Shown: positions 44,483 to 58,283 of the stretch, piece after piece | How the letters are laid out: every line of letters starts with the position of its first letter | Position numbering within the stretch: position 1 is the first letter of the stretch | Assembly (NCBI GenBank): GCA_001574975.1 | Contig: KQ965795.1 | Span: 186,001-250,000 of the forward strand | Length of the DNA: 64,000 nt | Source of the DNA: Gonapodya prolifera JEL478 | Taxonomy: Eukaryota; Monoblepharomycota; Monoblepharidomycetes; Monoblepharidales; Gonapodyaceae | Reading direction: 5' to 3' | The notes under the pieces: generated by a model | Databases searched by the model: none | What the model was told of the DNA's origin: nothing | Seen by the model: the letters and a program-made list of their open reading frames with translations, nothing else | Program-made: the position numbers and the translations under genes

Positions 44483-45957
44483 ATGGAAACTCTTCCACCA
44501 CTCAACCGGACGCACCTCTTCAACCTTCCCGACGAGACGCTCCACGACATTTTCTCCCTCCTGGCGACCTATCTCCTCGTAAACGTATCCAAAAAGAGCC
44601 GGATCGCTCGCCGCATCGTCGCGAAACTCCCAACGTGGTCACAACACCGCCTGTGGCTGGCAAACGAGTACACGACGTCAGCAGCGTTTGAGGTAGCTGT
44701 CAAGGAAGCAATCACCGTACCGCGGCTTGCAATATTTGGTGGTGATGCTACGGCGTTTGCGAACCGCGTCGTGACTCACGGTCAACCTCGATCGGGGAAC
44801 ATATCTGCCAATCGATGTCAAACTGATCCTTGGCATCCTGGACACCTTTACATCCCTTCGTGAAGCGTCAATCTGTGGGTGTCTTGGCGACGAAGACGCA
44901 CTTCCGTTCACCGACGAAACCCACAAACCTGGTCGAGTGCTGGTGTGGAAGAGACAGAACCTGCGGCTTCTGGATTTATCGGAAATTGAGCAAAACGTCA
45001 GGTGGAATGCGACCGCGCCTGTGAATCAGATGAGCTTCCAGGCTCCTGTCGCATGGAGGGAAGTCTCTGATGACAAGATGGACCCTTCGAGTTTCTTCCA
45101 CATACTGGTCACAGATTATGACATGAAGGTTTTTCCATCTCTATGCCAACAACGCGAACACGATCCAATTTATTGATGAGGGCTATTTACCCAATGTTTA
45201 ATTCGCCCTGTGGATCCAGGCGCCGGAGAGGCTACAAATTCTGGATTTGTTGGATAATGAGCGTAGAGTCAGAAGTCACGCCGCAGGGCCTCGGAGCAGT
45301 GACCACGTTCCCGATACTGTGGCGTGGTCCCAGGCAACACATTATCTTCACCCATTGAACCGATTTGCTGCATTTATCAACGTTGTCCCCACCGGCACCA
45401 TAAAGACATACCCCTTTCTGTGTCGGTCGTGTCAAGTGGATCCAAAGTATTCGTGGAACCCTGGAGACCGTTGCATATTCTGTGAAGAAAAGAGTTGATG
45501 TTTTCAATGCGGAACGCGTTCGCCAAACCTGAAAACCACTTTCTGCCACCGACGTTACGAGATTCGCACACAGTCGTGTGCTGCGTGCTTTGATGCCTGC
45601 GGGTGGCGGAAATGCGAGAAGACGCTTTGCGTCCGCGAATGCTTCCCCCGCTGCGTCGAACCTTGCAGCCAGTGCGGCAAAACATGCTCCACCTGCCTCA
45701 GCCACGCCGAAGACTTCTGCGACTGTGGAGCCATGTGCGCCGAGTGCCTGCATCTGGAGGGGTGTATCAAGTGTATGATGGCATCGTGTGCGCATTGCAA
45801 AGACCTTTGCGTGGAGTGCGGAAGAAATGTGTGTCCTCACTGCATGGAAGGGGAAAAGTCGTGCATTTATTGCTTGGACTTGGTCCATTCCACTTCTGGC
45901 AGTGATGACTCTGAAGGTGATGGTTCTGAAGCTGCTGGTTCCGCGAGGTACCGCTGA
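44483..45957 (+). pseudogene. F-box protein with long Cys-rich C-terminus, probably damaged
   Basis: The start is ATG 44483. The N-terminal F-box reads THLFNLPDETLHDIFSLLAT, followed by LVNVSKKSRIARRIVAKLPT. The middle continues in another frame (IDVKLILGILDTFTSLREAS, then RQNLRLLDLSEIEQNVRWNA) and again later (ANNANTIQFIDEGYLPNV, stop, ALWIQAPERLQILDLLDNER). The last 600 bases encode a striking cysteine-rich region: CRSCQVDPKYSWNPGDRCIF, CAACFDACGWRKCEKTLCVR, CVEPCSQCGKTCSTC, CDCGAMCAECLHLEGCIKCM, CAHCKDLCVECGRNVCPHCM and CIYCLDLVHSTSGSDD. This probably folds around several zinc ions. Frame changes near 44800, 45140 and 45490 and an internal TAA near 45199 suggest decay, although some may be unrecognised introns. 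The Cys-rich part itself is open. Confidence 0.55.
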
Positions 45958-46183
45958 GTGCTAAGGAGAGTCATGGGAACTAACAGAAACTATGCAATGA
46001 AGGACCCTTAGACGAACTATCGAGTGCTAGGAGAACAGGTGAAATGAGGAAGCCAATGTCTGTATCGCGTTTTGCGTGCTCTGCCGCTGCTACTTTCGTT
46101 TTTTTTTTAGAGAAGGACGGAATGATGTCTGCATCAAAAATAAGTTATATCCTTTCTTCCATCCCTTCCCAACGATCACCGGC

Positions 46184-46733
46184 AATGTCTCGCCCCCACC
46201 TCCTTTCGCGCCGCCCACTCTTCTCCTCCCGGCTCGTCTCGCTCCTACAGCTCCCTCGCTGGGACCGATTCCGCCACGCCCCCGTCGCAAAGATGCCGAG
46301 CAACTGCGGCAGCGCAGAGGATGTGCGGGCGCAGATCGATGGACGCCCGATCGGCAGCGTGAAGACTGATTCCGGTGCTCCTGGAGGATCGGAGCGTGGG
46401 CAGCTGGTCGGGGAATCGAGTTCTTCCCTTCTCTCTAGTGTCGATCACTTGCGATCGGTGCCCATCCTGCCCAAGGCGAGCAGCGCAGTGCTGATGCAAG
46501 ATGCTCCAGGAGACAGTGATGATACGCTGGAGAATTTTGAGGCGGGGCCGGGGCTTTCAAGCGGTCTCGCTCAGTTGCAAATCAACATGAACACGAACAT
46601 CGGACCGAAACAGCTAATATCCCGACTGAGAGTTGCGTCAGACGCTCCAGTGTGTGGAAACTCTCTTTCTCCTTCCTTGTCGTTGGATTTTAGAGAGGAT
46701 CAGGGATCAGAGACTGAGGCTGATTCAAAATGA
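46184..46733 (+). CDS. Orphan protein with mitochondrial-like N-terminus
   Basis: An intronless frame of about 183 residues from the ATG at 46184; the frame stays open upstream to 46044. The N-terminus is Arg/Ser/Leu-rich without acids (SRRPLFSSRLVSLLQLPRWD), which fits a mitochondrial import signal. The rest is Ser/Gly/Asp-rich and probably disordered (LSSVDHLRSVPILPKASSAV, then LDFREDQGSETEADSK). No domain was recognised. Confidence 0.45.
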
Positions 46734-46877
46734 GGGGCGGACGTCGAGTGGAGGGATCATGCCGGACGAGGATTGCATCACGAAAGGCGCTTCCAGGGCA
46801 CATTTCAATGCTTCAGCATCCATACGTGCACAAACGCAACACAAGTCTAAACTCTAGTACAGGCACCCATTTATATC

Positions 46878-48234
46878 TCACAACCTCGCTCCCTCCTCGC
46901 TCGCCGCCTTCTCCGCCTCCGCCCTGCTCAGCGACGCCGGGTCCAAGTAGGGATGTTCGCCAAGTGGCGCAACGCGGTTTCCTCTGCAGAGGATGAAAGG
47001 CTCACCGGTTATCCCAAATGCCCATGTCGCCGACGTTCCATTTGAAGCGGACTTGGAAGTCGAATCCACCTAGTGTTCATGGACGTTCAGCAAGTTGACT
47101 CTCCGGACGGCAACAATGCCAACCTCACCAGCAATATGATCAAATGCAAAGCTCAAAAGAACGTCCGACTCGAGTTTGGAAAGCCCCACAATCCTCCTCG
47201 CGAACGTCTTATTCACAAACAAGCTTTTCCACCCCGTGACCGGGTTAGTCCTGATCACTGGATGCGCCGTCTTCGAGTCTTCACCGACGTTATCCGCCCC
47301 GCACTGTGTGTGGATCTTGACGCCGAATGCTTTGGTGTACTGGTGGAACTGGGTGCCATAGTGTTCGGCACTGAGAGTCTCCAAAAAGTCCCGCAGCGGT
47401 TTGGAGAGGCGATCGTAGGCAGCGTATCTGGAGGCCCAGAGGGTGTCGCCTGTGACCGTGATTGCGTTTGAGGATCTTTGAAGAAACAAGCCACGCCGGT
47501 GGCATGCTAGCGCACCTCCAGTTTCCGGAATCCTCTAGAGCTGAAGAGCCGCGTAGCTGGGCGGACTTTTTTCAAACGTGAAGTCACTGTGCCAGCCGTC
47601 GCTTGCTGGGGGTCAGTGTATTGCGCACCGCTGGTTGAGTAACTAGTGGAATAGTGGCGTAACACAATGAGATGGCATGTACTACCCACAGGCTTCCATT
47701 GTCAGTGATGACAAGAATCTCGTTCAGTTCCTGCTTGGGGGTAAGTGGGTGGATATGGAGGGCGCCAGGTGGGGTGGCTGGCCGGATTGAACCATTTACC
47801 AATTTGTCAGAATGACCAGAAAGAGAGAGAAGCTCTTCATCACGCCGTTTCTCGCCTATTTTTTTTCCGAATCCCAGCAGGAATTTAGGGTCGAGCAGAT
47901 TTCGTAGGAACACGACACCGTGCTGCGAGATGACGATCGAAAGATCTTCAACCTAATGTGAGATGATGTTAGTAAAAGCAAATGCGAGAACTTCAGTCCG
48001 TCGCACCTGCTGATCGCTCAGCTCATTAAGCTTCAAATCGCGAAACTGGAGCCCGATATGCGGCGTGACCTTGACGGCCTCGAAATGGTCCAATGAGCCA
48101 GAGTACTTCTTGGGAGCAACCTTAAGGCCGGTGGGTACAGCGCCAGGGGCATCCTTGCGGGGCTTGAGGCGCGGCGTGGCGGCGCGAGAATCGGCGGCGG
48201 CGAACGAAGCGATATGTGAAGGTTGGACGGACAT
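46878..48234 (-). pseudogene. TauD/TfdA-type dioxygenase pseudogene (tandem copy)
   Basis: A tandem duplicate of the gene at 48648-50127, with the same exon order. The N-terminus (MSVQPSHIASFAAADSRA, then KKYSGSLDHFEAVKVTPHIG) and the middle (NPVTGWKSLFVNKTFARRIV) are still close. Two lesions kill it. The codon after YAALQL, GAG in the sister, is TAG (47534-47536). Also, the intron and exon carrying the second iron-binding histidine (HSATRDF in the sister) are missing, so the sequence runs from GDMGIWDNR almost straight to GNRVAPLGEHPY. The first metal site (GWHSD) remains. It is a dead copy retaining most of the coding sequence. Confidence 0.85.
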
Positions 48235-48647
48235 ATGCGGGACGGGGGAGATGGAAGCGCTTGAACCCGAGGTTGGCGACGGGACAGTTTCGCGACATTG
48301 GACACCCTCGCTTGTTGTTCTTAAGTATCAGCAGCGTATTTTTCTGCATTTCTGGCAACATTTTGGATGTGGCGCAGCGCCTTCGCCTTGCGGTGGTGCG
48401 AGTTTATCCGGTGTCTCGCTTGAACTCTCTTGGACTGATTGACGAACGTCGCACGCCCGGGACAACGCTTGCTCTGTATGTGAAATAATGTGAAATTGTT
48501 CCAAAGTCAGTCTGGACTCTGGAAAGCGGCAAACGGTGCACAACGACATTTCCAGGAAAATTTCAATCATTTAAATATGGATACAAGCACAACAACAATA
48601 CAAGTTTGGTCTCTGCTCCACCGTCCCGCCAGCACTGCGGCACGTGC

Positions 48648-50127
48648 TCACAACCTCGCCGCCTCCTCGCTCGCCACCTTTTCAGCCTCGGCCCTGCTCA
48701 GCGACGCCGGGTCAAAGTAAGGTTTCTCGCCAAGCGGCGCGACGCGGTTGCCGCGGCGGACAATGGAGGGGTCAAAGTCTCGGGTTGCCGAGTGGAAGAC
48801 GGACCTGGAATGGGAAGAAAAAGGTTAAGAAGGGTCGATTGCGGGGGAGAGGGAGGAGAAAAGGCGCACCGGTTGTCCCAGATGGCGATGTCGCCGACGT
48901 TCCATTTGAAGCGGACTTGGAAGTCGAATCCGCCTGGAAGTTGTTGATTGTCAGCAACATCTTGACTCTCTTCCGATAGCAACAGCGTCAGCTCACCGGC
49001 AATGTGATCAAACAAGAAGTTAAGCAACGCGTCCGACTCCGCCTTGGGAAGCTCGACGATCCTCTTGGTGAAGACCTTGTTCACGAACAGCGACTTCCAC
49101 CCCGTGACTGGGTTTGTTCGGATCAAAGGGTGGACCGCCCTCAAGTCGTCGCCATCGTTATCGGCCCCACGTTGTGTCCGGAGTGTGACCCCGGTGGCCT
49201 TGGCGATCTGGTGGAAGTGGTTTCCGTCGTGCTCGGCGTGGAGAGTTTCCAAAAAGTCCCGGAGGGGTTTCGAGAGGCGGTCGTAGGCGGCGTATCCGGA
49301 GGCCCAGAGAGTGTCACCTGTGAAAGTACTCGTTGAGAATCAGGGAATCGTCATACTCGACGTCATGGCCTCACCTCCAGCTTCGGGAATCCTCTCGAGC
49401 TGAAGCGCGGCGTAGTTGGATGGAGTCTTCTCGAACGTGAAGTCGCTGTGCCAGCCGTCGCTTGCTGGGGTGTCGGTGTATTGGGCAGCTCTGGAGTCGG
49501 ACAGATTTTTCGTTGACGTTTGGTAGCACAATCCAAAGAGTTTATCGCACTCACAGCTTTCCTTCGTTCGTGATAACCAAGATCTCGCTCAATTCTTGTG
49601 GGGGAGTAAGGGGATGGATGTGGAGAGTGCCAGGGGGTGTTGCTGAAATCAGAAGACGAAATAATCAGCACGTGAGTCCAGATCAGAAACAAAGAAAACG
49701 TAAAGTCATCCAACATCACGCCATTTCTCACCAATTTTTTTGCCGAACTCGAGCTGGAACTTGGGGTCGATCTCCTGGTTTCGAAGGAACACCACGCCGT
49801 TCTGCGATACGAGGATCGAGAGATCTTCAATCTGAACAAACGAGCACAATTTGCTGTTAGAGCACCGCACAAAACGCGCGAACAAAAGTGGCCTCCTCCC
49901 ACCTGCTGATCGTTCAACTCATTGAGCTTCAGATCGCGAAACTCGAGTCCGATGTGGGGGGTGACCTTGACTGCCTCGAAGCGATCCAAGGAGCCAGAGT
50001 ACTTCTTCGGTGCAACCTTGAGGCCTGCTGGTACAGCGCTAGGCACGTCCTTGCGAGCTTTGGGGCGAGGCGCGGCGCGAGAATCGGCGGCGGGGAGAGA
50101 AGCGATGTTTGCAGGCTGAACAGACAT
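48648..50127 (-). CDS. TauD/TfdA-type Fe(II)/2-oxoglutarate dioxygenase
   Basis: A minus-strand gene of about seven exons starting at the ATG at 50127. In order: MSVQPANIASLPAADSR, SLDRFEAVKVTPHIGLEFRD, VSQNGVVFLRNQEIDPKFQL, GTLHIHPLTPPQELSEILVI, SDGWHSDFTFEKTPSNYAAL (H-x-D iron ligands), QLERIPEAGG, GDTLWASGYAAYDRLSKPLR, NPVTGWKSLFVNKVFTKRIV, KWNVGDIAIWDNR, SVFHSATRDFDPSIVRRGNR (distal His and 2-oxoglutarate-binding Arg), and a Lys/Glu-rich end. Yeast Jlp1 and bacterial TauD in this family oxidise sulfonates or related compounds to release sulfite or another leaving group. All key residues are present. The sister copy downstream is dead. Confidence 0.9.
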
Positions 50128-50496
50128 GATGCGAGAAATTGATGGAGATGGAGAGAAAGGGGGAGAGCAGAAGCTTTTGAATGGATTCTTGGATTTGTTG
50201 GTGTCATTTTGCGACTTCGGCAAAACCTGCCACCGTCGCATTTCTGGCGACAGGAGGGTGTGGCGAAGGCAGGGAACACAGGTCACACGGAACCAATTGT
50301 AATACGGTTACGACACCGACAGAGACAAAATTTGGAATATTTAGAGAGAATTCGATGAGTGGATGCGTGGGCCGTTGCGCGCGGCCCGATCCCAGGCAAT
50401 GTTTCCAGCACCTTTATTCTGATGTAACGTGAAATCAGAGCACAGAGGAAAATCTAGGCACTACCCTTGTCATCGACCCCTTCCCTTGTACCACTT

Positions 50497-52609
<2,113 letters not shown>

Positions 52610-52789
52610 TTTTCAGCGAGCTTAGTGGGCTTCTCCACCTCACATTTCGGCTTTTATGTCAAAGGGCGGACGACCGGTGCGGAACCATAATCGTCACTGC
52701 TGTTGCACAGGCCGGAATCTTTTTCGAAGTGCTTCCGCATAAAATGAAGCGTTAAAAGTAAGCAAGATTCATCCTACTTTATGTTGAGT
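52610..52789. other. Spacer between carboxylesterase start and mobile element
   Basis: Likely promoter of the carboxylesterase gene on the minus strand. No specific site was recognised. Confidence 0.3.
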
Positions 52790-54040
52790 GACGTGCTCTG
52801 AAAAAGTAAATATCTGAACAAGTGATAAGATAATGGGAATGCATGTACCGTTATTGCGAGCCCGTAGTGAGACACGAGCGAAGCGAGGGTCGAACGTAGG
52901 TGCGATGCTTTTAGGTTGTGGGTACCGGGAAAGCGGTCTCGGGGGCGTCTGAAACGCTACCATAATATTTTGTGTCACCCTTTTGGAGACCTTTCCCGCC
53001 CCCGCCGGCGCTCCCTCGCCCGCCAGTCAACCATCGTACGATCTACGGAGGTCCGGGGATCGTTTCCTGGGGCTTGTGTCCCTCGCCCGAAGACTACCCT
53101 CGCAGCGAGCTCGCATCGCGCTGGAAGCGATCCAGGATGGCATCGGCATCGTCCATCGATAGCCGAAGGTCGTCCGTCGTGACCTCCCGCTCAAGCGCGC
53201 CTCCAGACGGTGACATAGGGGACAGTAACTCTGGGAAGGGCCGATGCAGGTTGGCCACCAGGGGCGCCACACCAACCGCGACGGGCGGCGCCGACGTTAA
53301 CATGGGGAGCAGTTGCGGCACTTTGAGTAGGAGGTCTACTGCACGGCTTTAGTTGACGAGGCGCCTCAGAGCGGACCCCTCTATGAACAGTCCTTTTCGG
53401 TCAAGCAGACGGTCGCATTCCACAAGGCGGTCCGAAGGGTTAAGGCCCAAGTCCGGCAACGTGGACAACGTGGACTTTCCTCAGAATTATAAGCGAGGTG
53501 AGCTTCCCAATCACCGGGGCGGGAGGACCAGAACACCCAGAGAGGGTGAGGTGGCTGGTGGTCCGACCCTTTCACGGGACGGATGACGTCGCCGACAGGA
53601 GCCTCTGGCAGGAGCAGATACTGCTCCGCCTCGTGTACATCCTTATCTGTCAAAGCCCTGGTGGACCTCGGGGACAAGGAGCTCTGCGTGGGGCTCGTCT
53701 TCGTCGCCTATCTCGCCCCTGCAAGTACATCTCAGACCTCGCCATCACCCACCATGCCCTACAACCTCAAGCGCATCTCGGGGCTGGGGAAGAGTGACAC
53801 TTTCAAGGCGCATCTCGCCGAAGAGCGCCGGTTGGCGAGGTTGGCGATCACGGAGGCGCCTGATCTTTAGAGTCGAGATGCTGACGGTAGTCTCTAATGC
53901 ATTGCCAAGTTTAAGATACAGGTACATATAAATCAAATCATTTCCACAAACTCTAATTCAAGCTCCCGACAGGGAGGCGCGAATTACACATATCGCTCGC
54001 TACGGGCGCGCTCGAGGCAAAGCCTTAACTATCTTATATA
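52790..54040 (+). mobile_element. Mobile-element copy A, family undetermined
   Basis: Defined by three shared segments. The 5' segment (about 52850-52980, gcccgtagtgag through tgtgtcac) matches 38733-38870. The coding-like body (53500-53870; pieces HPERVRWLVVRPFHGTDDVA, DRSLWQEQI and LAEERRLARLAIT) matches copy B. The 3' segment (about 53950-54035, aactatctta back to ctcccgacag) also matches copy B in reverse. No reverse transcriptase, integrase, transposase or capsid motif was recognised. The copy looks old and broken, with several interruptions. A 5' segment with a tRNA-like box and a conserved 3' tail would suit a non-LTR retroelement or SINE-like element, but the class is open. Confidence 0.5.
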
Positions 54041-54165
54041 AATACAACGCAGAGAGAGATGGAAGAAAGAGTGAGGGGAAGGGAAGGCACTCCTTAATTT
54101 ATTTAGAAAAGGGAATGATTATCGAAGAATTATGGAGCGAGTTTTGAGTTTGCAAACTGATCGAG

Positions 54166-56712
54166 ATGTCTAACCGAGACCGCGACGACGAGAGCCCCGA
54201 GAGGCTACCTGGAGTCTTTGTCAACGATGAGATGGACGATGAAACCGACGAGAATAATGGCGATGGGTCCGGAAACAGTGACGTGGAAGAAGGATCGGCA
54301 AGACTAAGTCTTGAGCAGCTCTTGTACCAGTTGTTCCAATCCGGACGCCTAGTGCCGGATGATGAAGAGGAGGAGTCTGAGCCAAGAGCGCGGAGGTCTG
54401 CGCGAGTACGGTCAAGGAGGGCGGGAGAAGAAGTCACAGCGTCGGCAGCTGCTGAAGCTATAGCTCAAGATGCTCGCGGAGAGTCCCGTGTAGAGCAATC
54501 GGCTGATGCCGAACCTACCAGTGGATCTTCAGAGACAGAGCTGGCTCGAAAACTCAGTCGGATTTCCTTCTTGTTACACTATGACCGGGCCTTCGAATCT
54601 TCGACGATTCGTGCGCGAACTCAAGCGCTTCAAATGGTTCGGGCGAGAGAACTGTCCGGTGGCCCTAGACCTGCTATAACACCGCTGAAAATGAAGGCCG
54701 CCATGGGGCAGGTATGTTGATTGAAGCTGCTTCGTCTAGAACCCAATCATGTCGAGCTTCCGTTAGCGCGGAGGCGGACCGTTGACAGTTCTGTCACTGA
54801 TTTCTCTTCATTCTATCTATCTAGAAATTCCTTCCATCCTCATCATCATCGACGATACTACGACGCGCGTCCAGTCGCATCTATTGTGGGCAGTTCACCC
54901 CCAGCGGAAACCTCTTCTACTGTGCCGGTCAAGACTGGACGCTGCACGTGTTTGACTCGAGGGACCCACTCAAAATGCAGCACCTCGCCGATATACCGTG
55001 TGTTCGAGGCCAATGGACTGTGACTGATGCTACTGCGGATCAGGAGGGACGTTGGTTGGCATATGCGAGCATCACTCCGGTGGTGTACTTGACGCCGACC
55101 GGAGACTCAGAGGTTCGTTGCGTCAAAAGTTTGAGTGTTAGTGAGGTATGAGTCCAATTTATTAGCACCTCCAATTTAGGGAGGTTTGGGGAGCCGCCAG
55201 GTCGCTCTTGATTTCGATCCAAACCAAAGTTTAAACTTTGGATTGTGGAGCGTGCGATTTTCGGTCAGTATTGTTGACGAGCTACCCCGAAAGCGTAACT
55301 CAATAGAGCTTTGACAGGCTGATGCTCGGGAGCTGGTAGCCGGGGCCAGCGACGGAAACATATTTGTCTATGATATTGAAAGAAAGGAAGTCTTGTTGAG
55401 GATAGATGGTGAGTGGTCTGCACTTGCGTTGTTTCCGAAATCACAGCGCTTTGAACATATCTTATTTCTTTTCTCAATCCGTGTACAAGGACACGATGAA
55501 GACGTGAATGCAGTCTGCTTCGCCGATGAATCCACAAACGTCCTCTTCTCAGGCTCAGATGACTCATTTGTAAAGGTGTGGGATCGGAGAAGTCTCAGGT
55601 CGAACCGTCCCAGCGGTGTTCTCATGGGACACACCGAAGGTGAGCATTAGTCTTGAACACAACGCCAAACGATTGACCATGGTATTTTGTTCAGGTATCA
55701 CTTATGTCGACACCAAAGGTGACGGTCGATACCTTCTCTCCACCGCGAAGGACCAGACCTCGAAACTCTTCGACGTACGGCGCATGTATGATGCCGACGA
55801 TTTCCAACGGCGATGGCACACCAGGCAGGGCAAAACTCTGCTTGATAAGAGGCTTGACTGGGGTGGGTATCAGGAACGAAGTCGCAGTCGAGTCGGACGT
55901 GCAATAAAATCGCTTTCGCTCGAACAGATTACAGATATATGGCGTATCCCGGTCCACCGACCCACCGCCACCCAGAGGACCGCTCGGTTCAGACATATCG
56001 GGGACACAAGGTTCTGAAAACGCTCATTCGAAGCCGTTTCACACCGTTTTCATACACGGGACAGGGCTATGTATACGCAGGAAGTGCAGATGGAAAAGTG
56101 CGTTTCTATGACCTTTTGAGGTGAGTGAGGTGCTAATACTGTCACGTATCGCCTTGTTGGAGGTAACAATTTTGTTTTAGTGGAGAATGTGTCAACACAG
56201 TGGACGTACGGTCGGTCGTGAAATCAGACCCTGAACTTAGCGAACACACTACCGGACATGGGCGCTACTTATGGGGCCGACGATCAAGAGGAAGCGAGTG
56301 CGTGACGAGGGACGTCAGCATGCATCCGCATTTACCTGTGCTGGTGACAACGAGCTGGTGTAAGTTGTTCTCGTAAGCCCAGGGGGTTATGCCATTCGTG
56401 TTTACATAACAGTTGGTCGTGCCGTTTGAAGGTGGACCTGACGGTGAAGCAGGCGCCGTTATCGCACATGGCCCGTCCGATGGCCCTCCCAATGCCAAAG
56501 GGACGTCAAGTCCAAAGAGGCCCTCCGACCAAAGTGGATCCGAAAGTCCCACTAAGAAGGCTCGTGGAGACGGCGGTGAAGACGAAGAAGGGTGGATGGA
56601 TGTTGATGACGACGACGAGGATGAGGATGACGATGAAGAGTACCTGCCGACGAGGCGGAATACGGGGTTGAGGATTGTGAACAGGGGAGGGAGAATTTAT
56701 ATCACGCGATGA
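54166..56712 (+). CDS. DCAF11/LEC14B-type WD40 protein
   Basis: A multi-exon gene starting at the ATG at 54166. An acidic N-terminus leads into LSLEQLLYQLFQSGRLVPDD and LSRISFLLHYDRAFESS. A helical segment ends at an intron after KMKAAMGQ. WD40 repeats follow: IYCGQFTPSGNLFYCAGQDW, LHVFDSRDPL, VALDFDPNQSLNFGLWSVRF, ARELVAGASDGNIFVYDIER, GHDEDVNAVCFADESTNVLF, SGSDDSFVKVWDRRSL, YLLSTAKDQTSKLFDVRRMY, YRGHKVLKTLIRSRFTPFSY, and YVYAGSADGKVRFYDLL. The D-x-R boxes (FDSRD, WDRRS, FDVRR) are typical of substrate receptors of CUL4-DDB1 ubiquitin ligases. The last exon is very acidic (GWMDVDDDDEDEDDDEEYLP) and ends GGRIYITR. A late intron with an acceptor near 56433 keeps this tail in frame. Confidence 0.88.
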
Positions 56713-56823
56713 GATGGGTCGTTCGGGCTCGTGTTCTCGAAGTTGCCGAATGCCCTCGTGCGAATATGCTGTTTGGACTTCGATGTACATTTGATTACAC
56801 ACTAAATGATGGCTCCCGACATT

Positions 56824-58206
56824 TCAGTACAACTTATACTTCAAGGTCTCAGGATCGATTTCGCTAATGAATGTAACCCCCGCCTCACTTGCGAGATCGA
56901 ACACCTCATCTAACATCTCCGAAATCTCCTCTGCATCAAGTCGGAAGTGATCCGGAACAATGTCTCTCAAAATGAAGCGACAGCTTTTAGAATCAGAGCG
57001 CACTTTCAACATGGTGTCCAAAGTATCTTTGAAATCGCTCCATATGTCCGCCCAATCCCGCCTCCTGAACGTGCTGTATGAATTAGACTCTTCGGCCCAA
57101 GTGGATAAGAGAATGTTCACAGTTTGAAGCTCATCTGGCTCTCCAACAATTGTTCCTGACAGCTCGAGGAAATTGTTCAACTGCGCAAGCTCGTTCACAG
57201 AGGCTTCTATGATATAGCTCAACGCAAGGTCCAACTCCTGTAATTGTGATTCTTTTAGCAGCTCCTTCAAATTGGTTGGGCGCTGAAAGGTACCTTCAAA
57301 AAATTGTCCACCGCAGCGGAGGCCAACTTCAAGTTTACGGACGTTTGGAAACACTCGAAGAGCATTGAGCGCTCGAAATGGCTCATCCGTTCATATGCCA
57401 AGCAATATTGCTCCGTCGATCAAGTGGCAATTTCTCTTCGACAAACTCCAGTGGAACCGTTTGGAGGGTAATCAAAGGAGCATTGGAGTTCCTCGACATC
57501 AGGAAACCGTGTAAGTAGAGTCGTAATGCCTTCCAAATTGGACAGACAGTCCGCTCCACCAGTGTTCAGCAACGTCAGAGCAGAGATGTTGGGAAATAAC
57601 GTCGCACGAGGAATTGTGGCCAATGTGCTCGACGCTGTCGACAGGAAATTGTCGTCCTCTATTTGCAGCTCCCTCACTCCGTGTGTTGATGAATGGCGGG
57701 CGAGCTCCCATAGCCACCTGTGTACCAAGTGGAATCATGAATCGCGACTGCCATCCAGCCACGTACGATCCTTCAAAAATGTCACCGGTAAAAGTAACGG
57801 TTGATACCACAGATTTCAATCGCCGGTTTCGGAGCCACTTGGACTTTCTGCGGATCCGCGCAAGGAACAGCGACTCCAATGTCTCGTGATCGCCTGCAAT
57901 CATCCGACCCATGCCCCTGAATTCAAGGTGGAGAACGACGTTGACTCCCGTCCATGTGATGCCATTTCTGTTCTTCACCAGAGTGAACTCGTTCCCGGGA
58001 GAACGCTCAACAGTGAATTAATCGCGCCGTACGTCCATCACATGTAACGTGCAGTTGATTCCCATTTTCCGGTCGCGGCAGCCCTGAATGCAGTTGTACG
58101 TTGCCTCCAGAAGCCCACGCGAAACGTGAGGGATGATGCTGTAAAAGGTCTTTGGGGGGAGGAAGCGGAGTATTCGCTGGATGACTTCCAGGGGAATGGA
58201 GTACAT
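56824..58206 (-). pseudogene. F-box-family pseudogene
   Basis: The minus-strand start MYSIPLEVIQRILRFLPPKT, then FYSIIPHVSRGLLEATYNC, is a clear F-box. After VMDVRRD there is an in-frame TAA (near 58020), and the same frame then continues for 150 codons (VERSPGNEFTLVKNRNGITW, then GMGRMIAGDHETLESLFLAR). Near 57725 the frame changes (HRWLWELARHSSTHGVRELQ, then NISALTLLNTGGADCLSNLE), and a further stop and frame change come near 57380 before FPNVRKLEVGLRCGGQFFEG and ELLKESQLQELDLALSYIIE. The C-terminal part from 57354 is open to its stop. It was an LRR-type F-box protein and is now probably dead, although two or more short genes cannot be excluded. Confidence 0.65.
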
Positions 58207-58283
58207 TGCGTGGAGGTAGGAGGACCGACCAGATGTGGACGTTTGACCTTACCTCAAATGCACAATTACAATTTTTTGTATCA

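Noticed and set aside
45232-45888. 218-codon minus-strand frame opposite the Cys-rich region
   Set aside because: The plus strand's regular CxxC pattern explains the region. The minus frame is Ala-rich filler without motifs.
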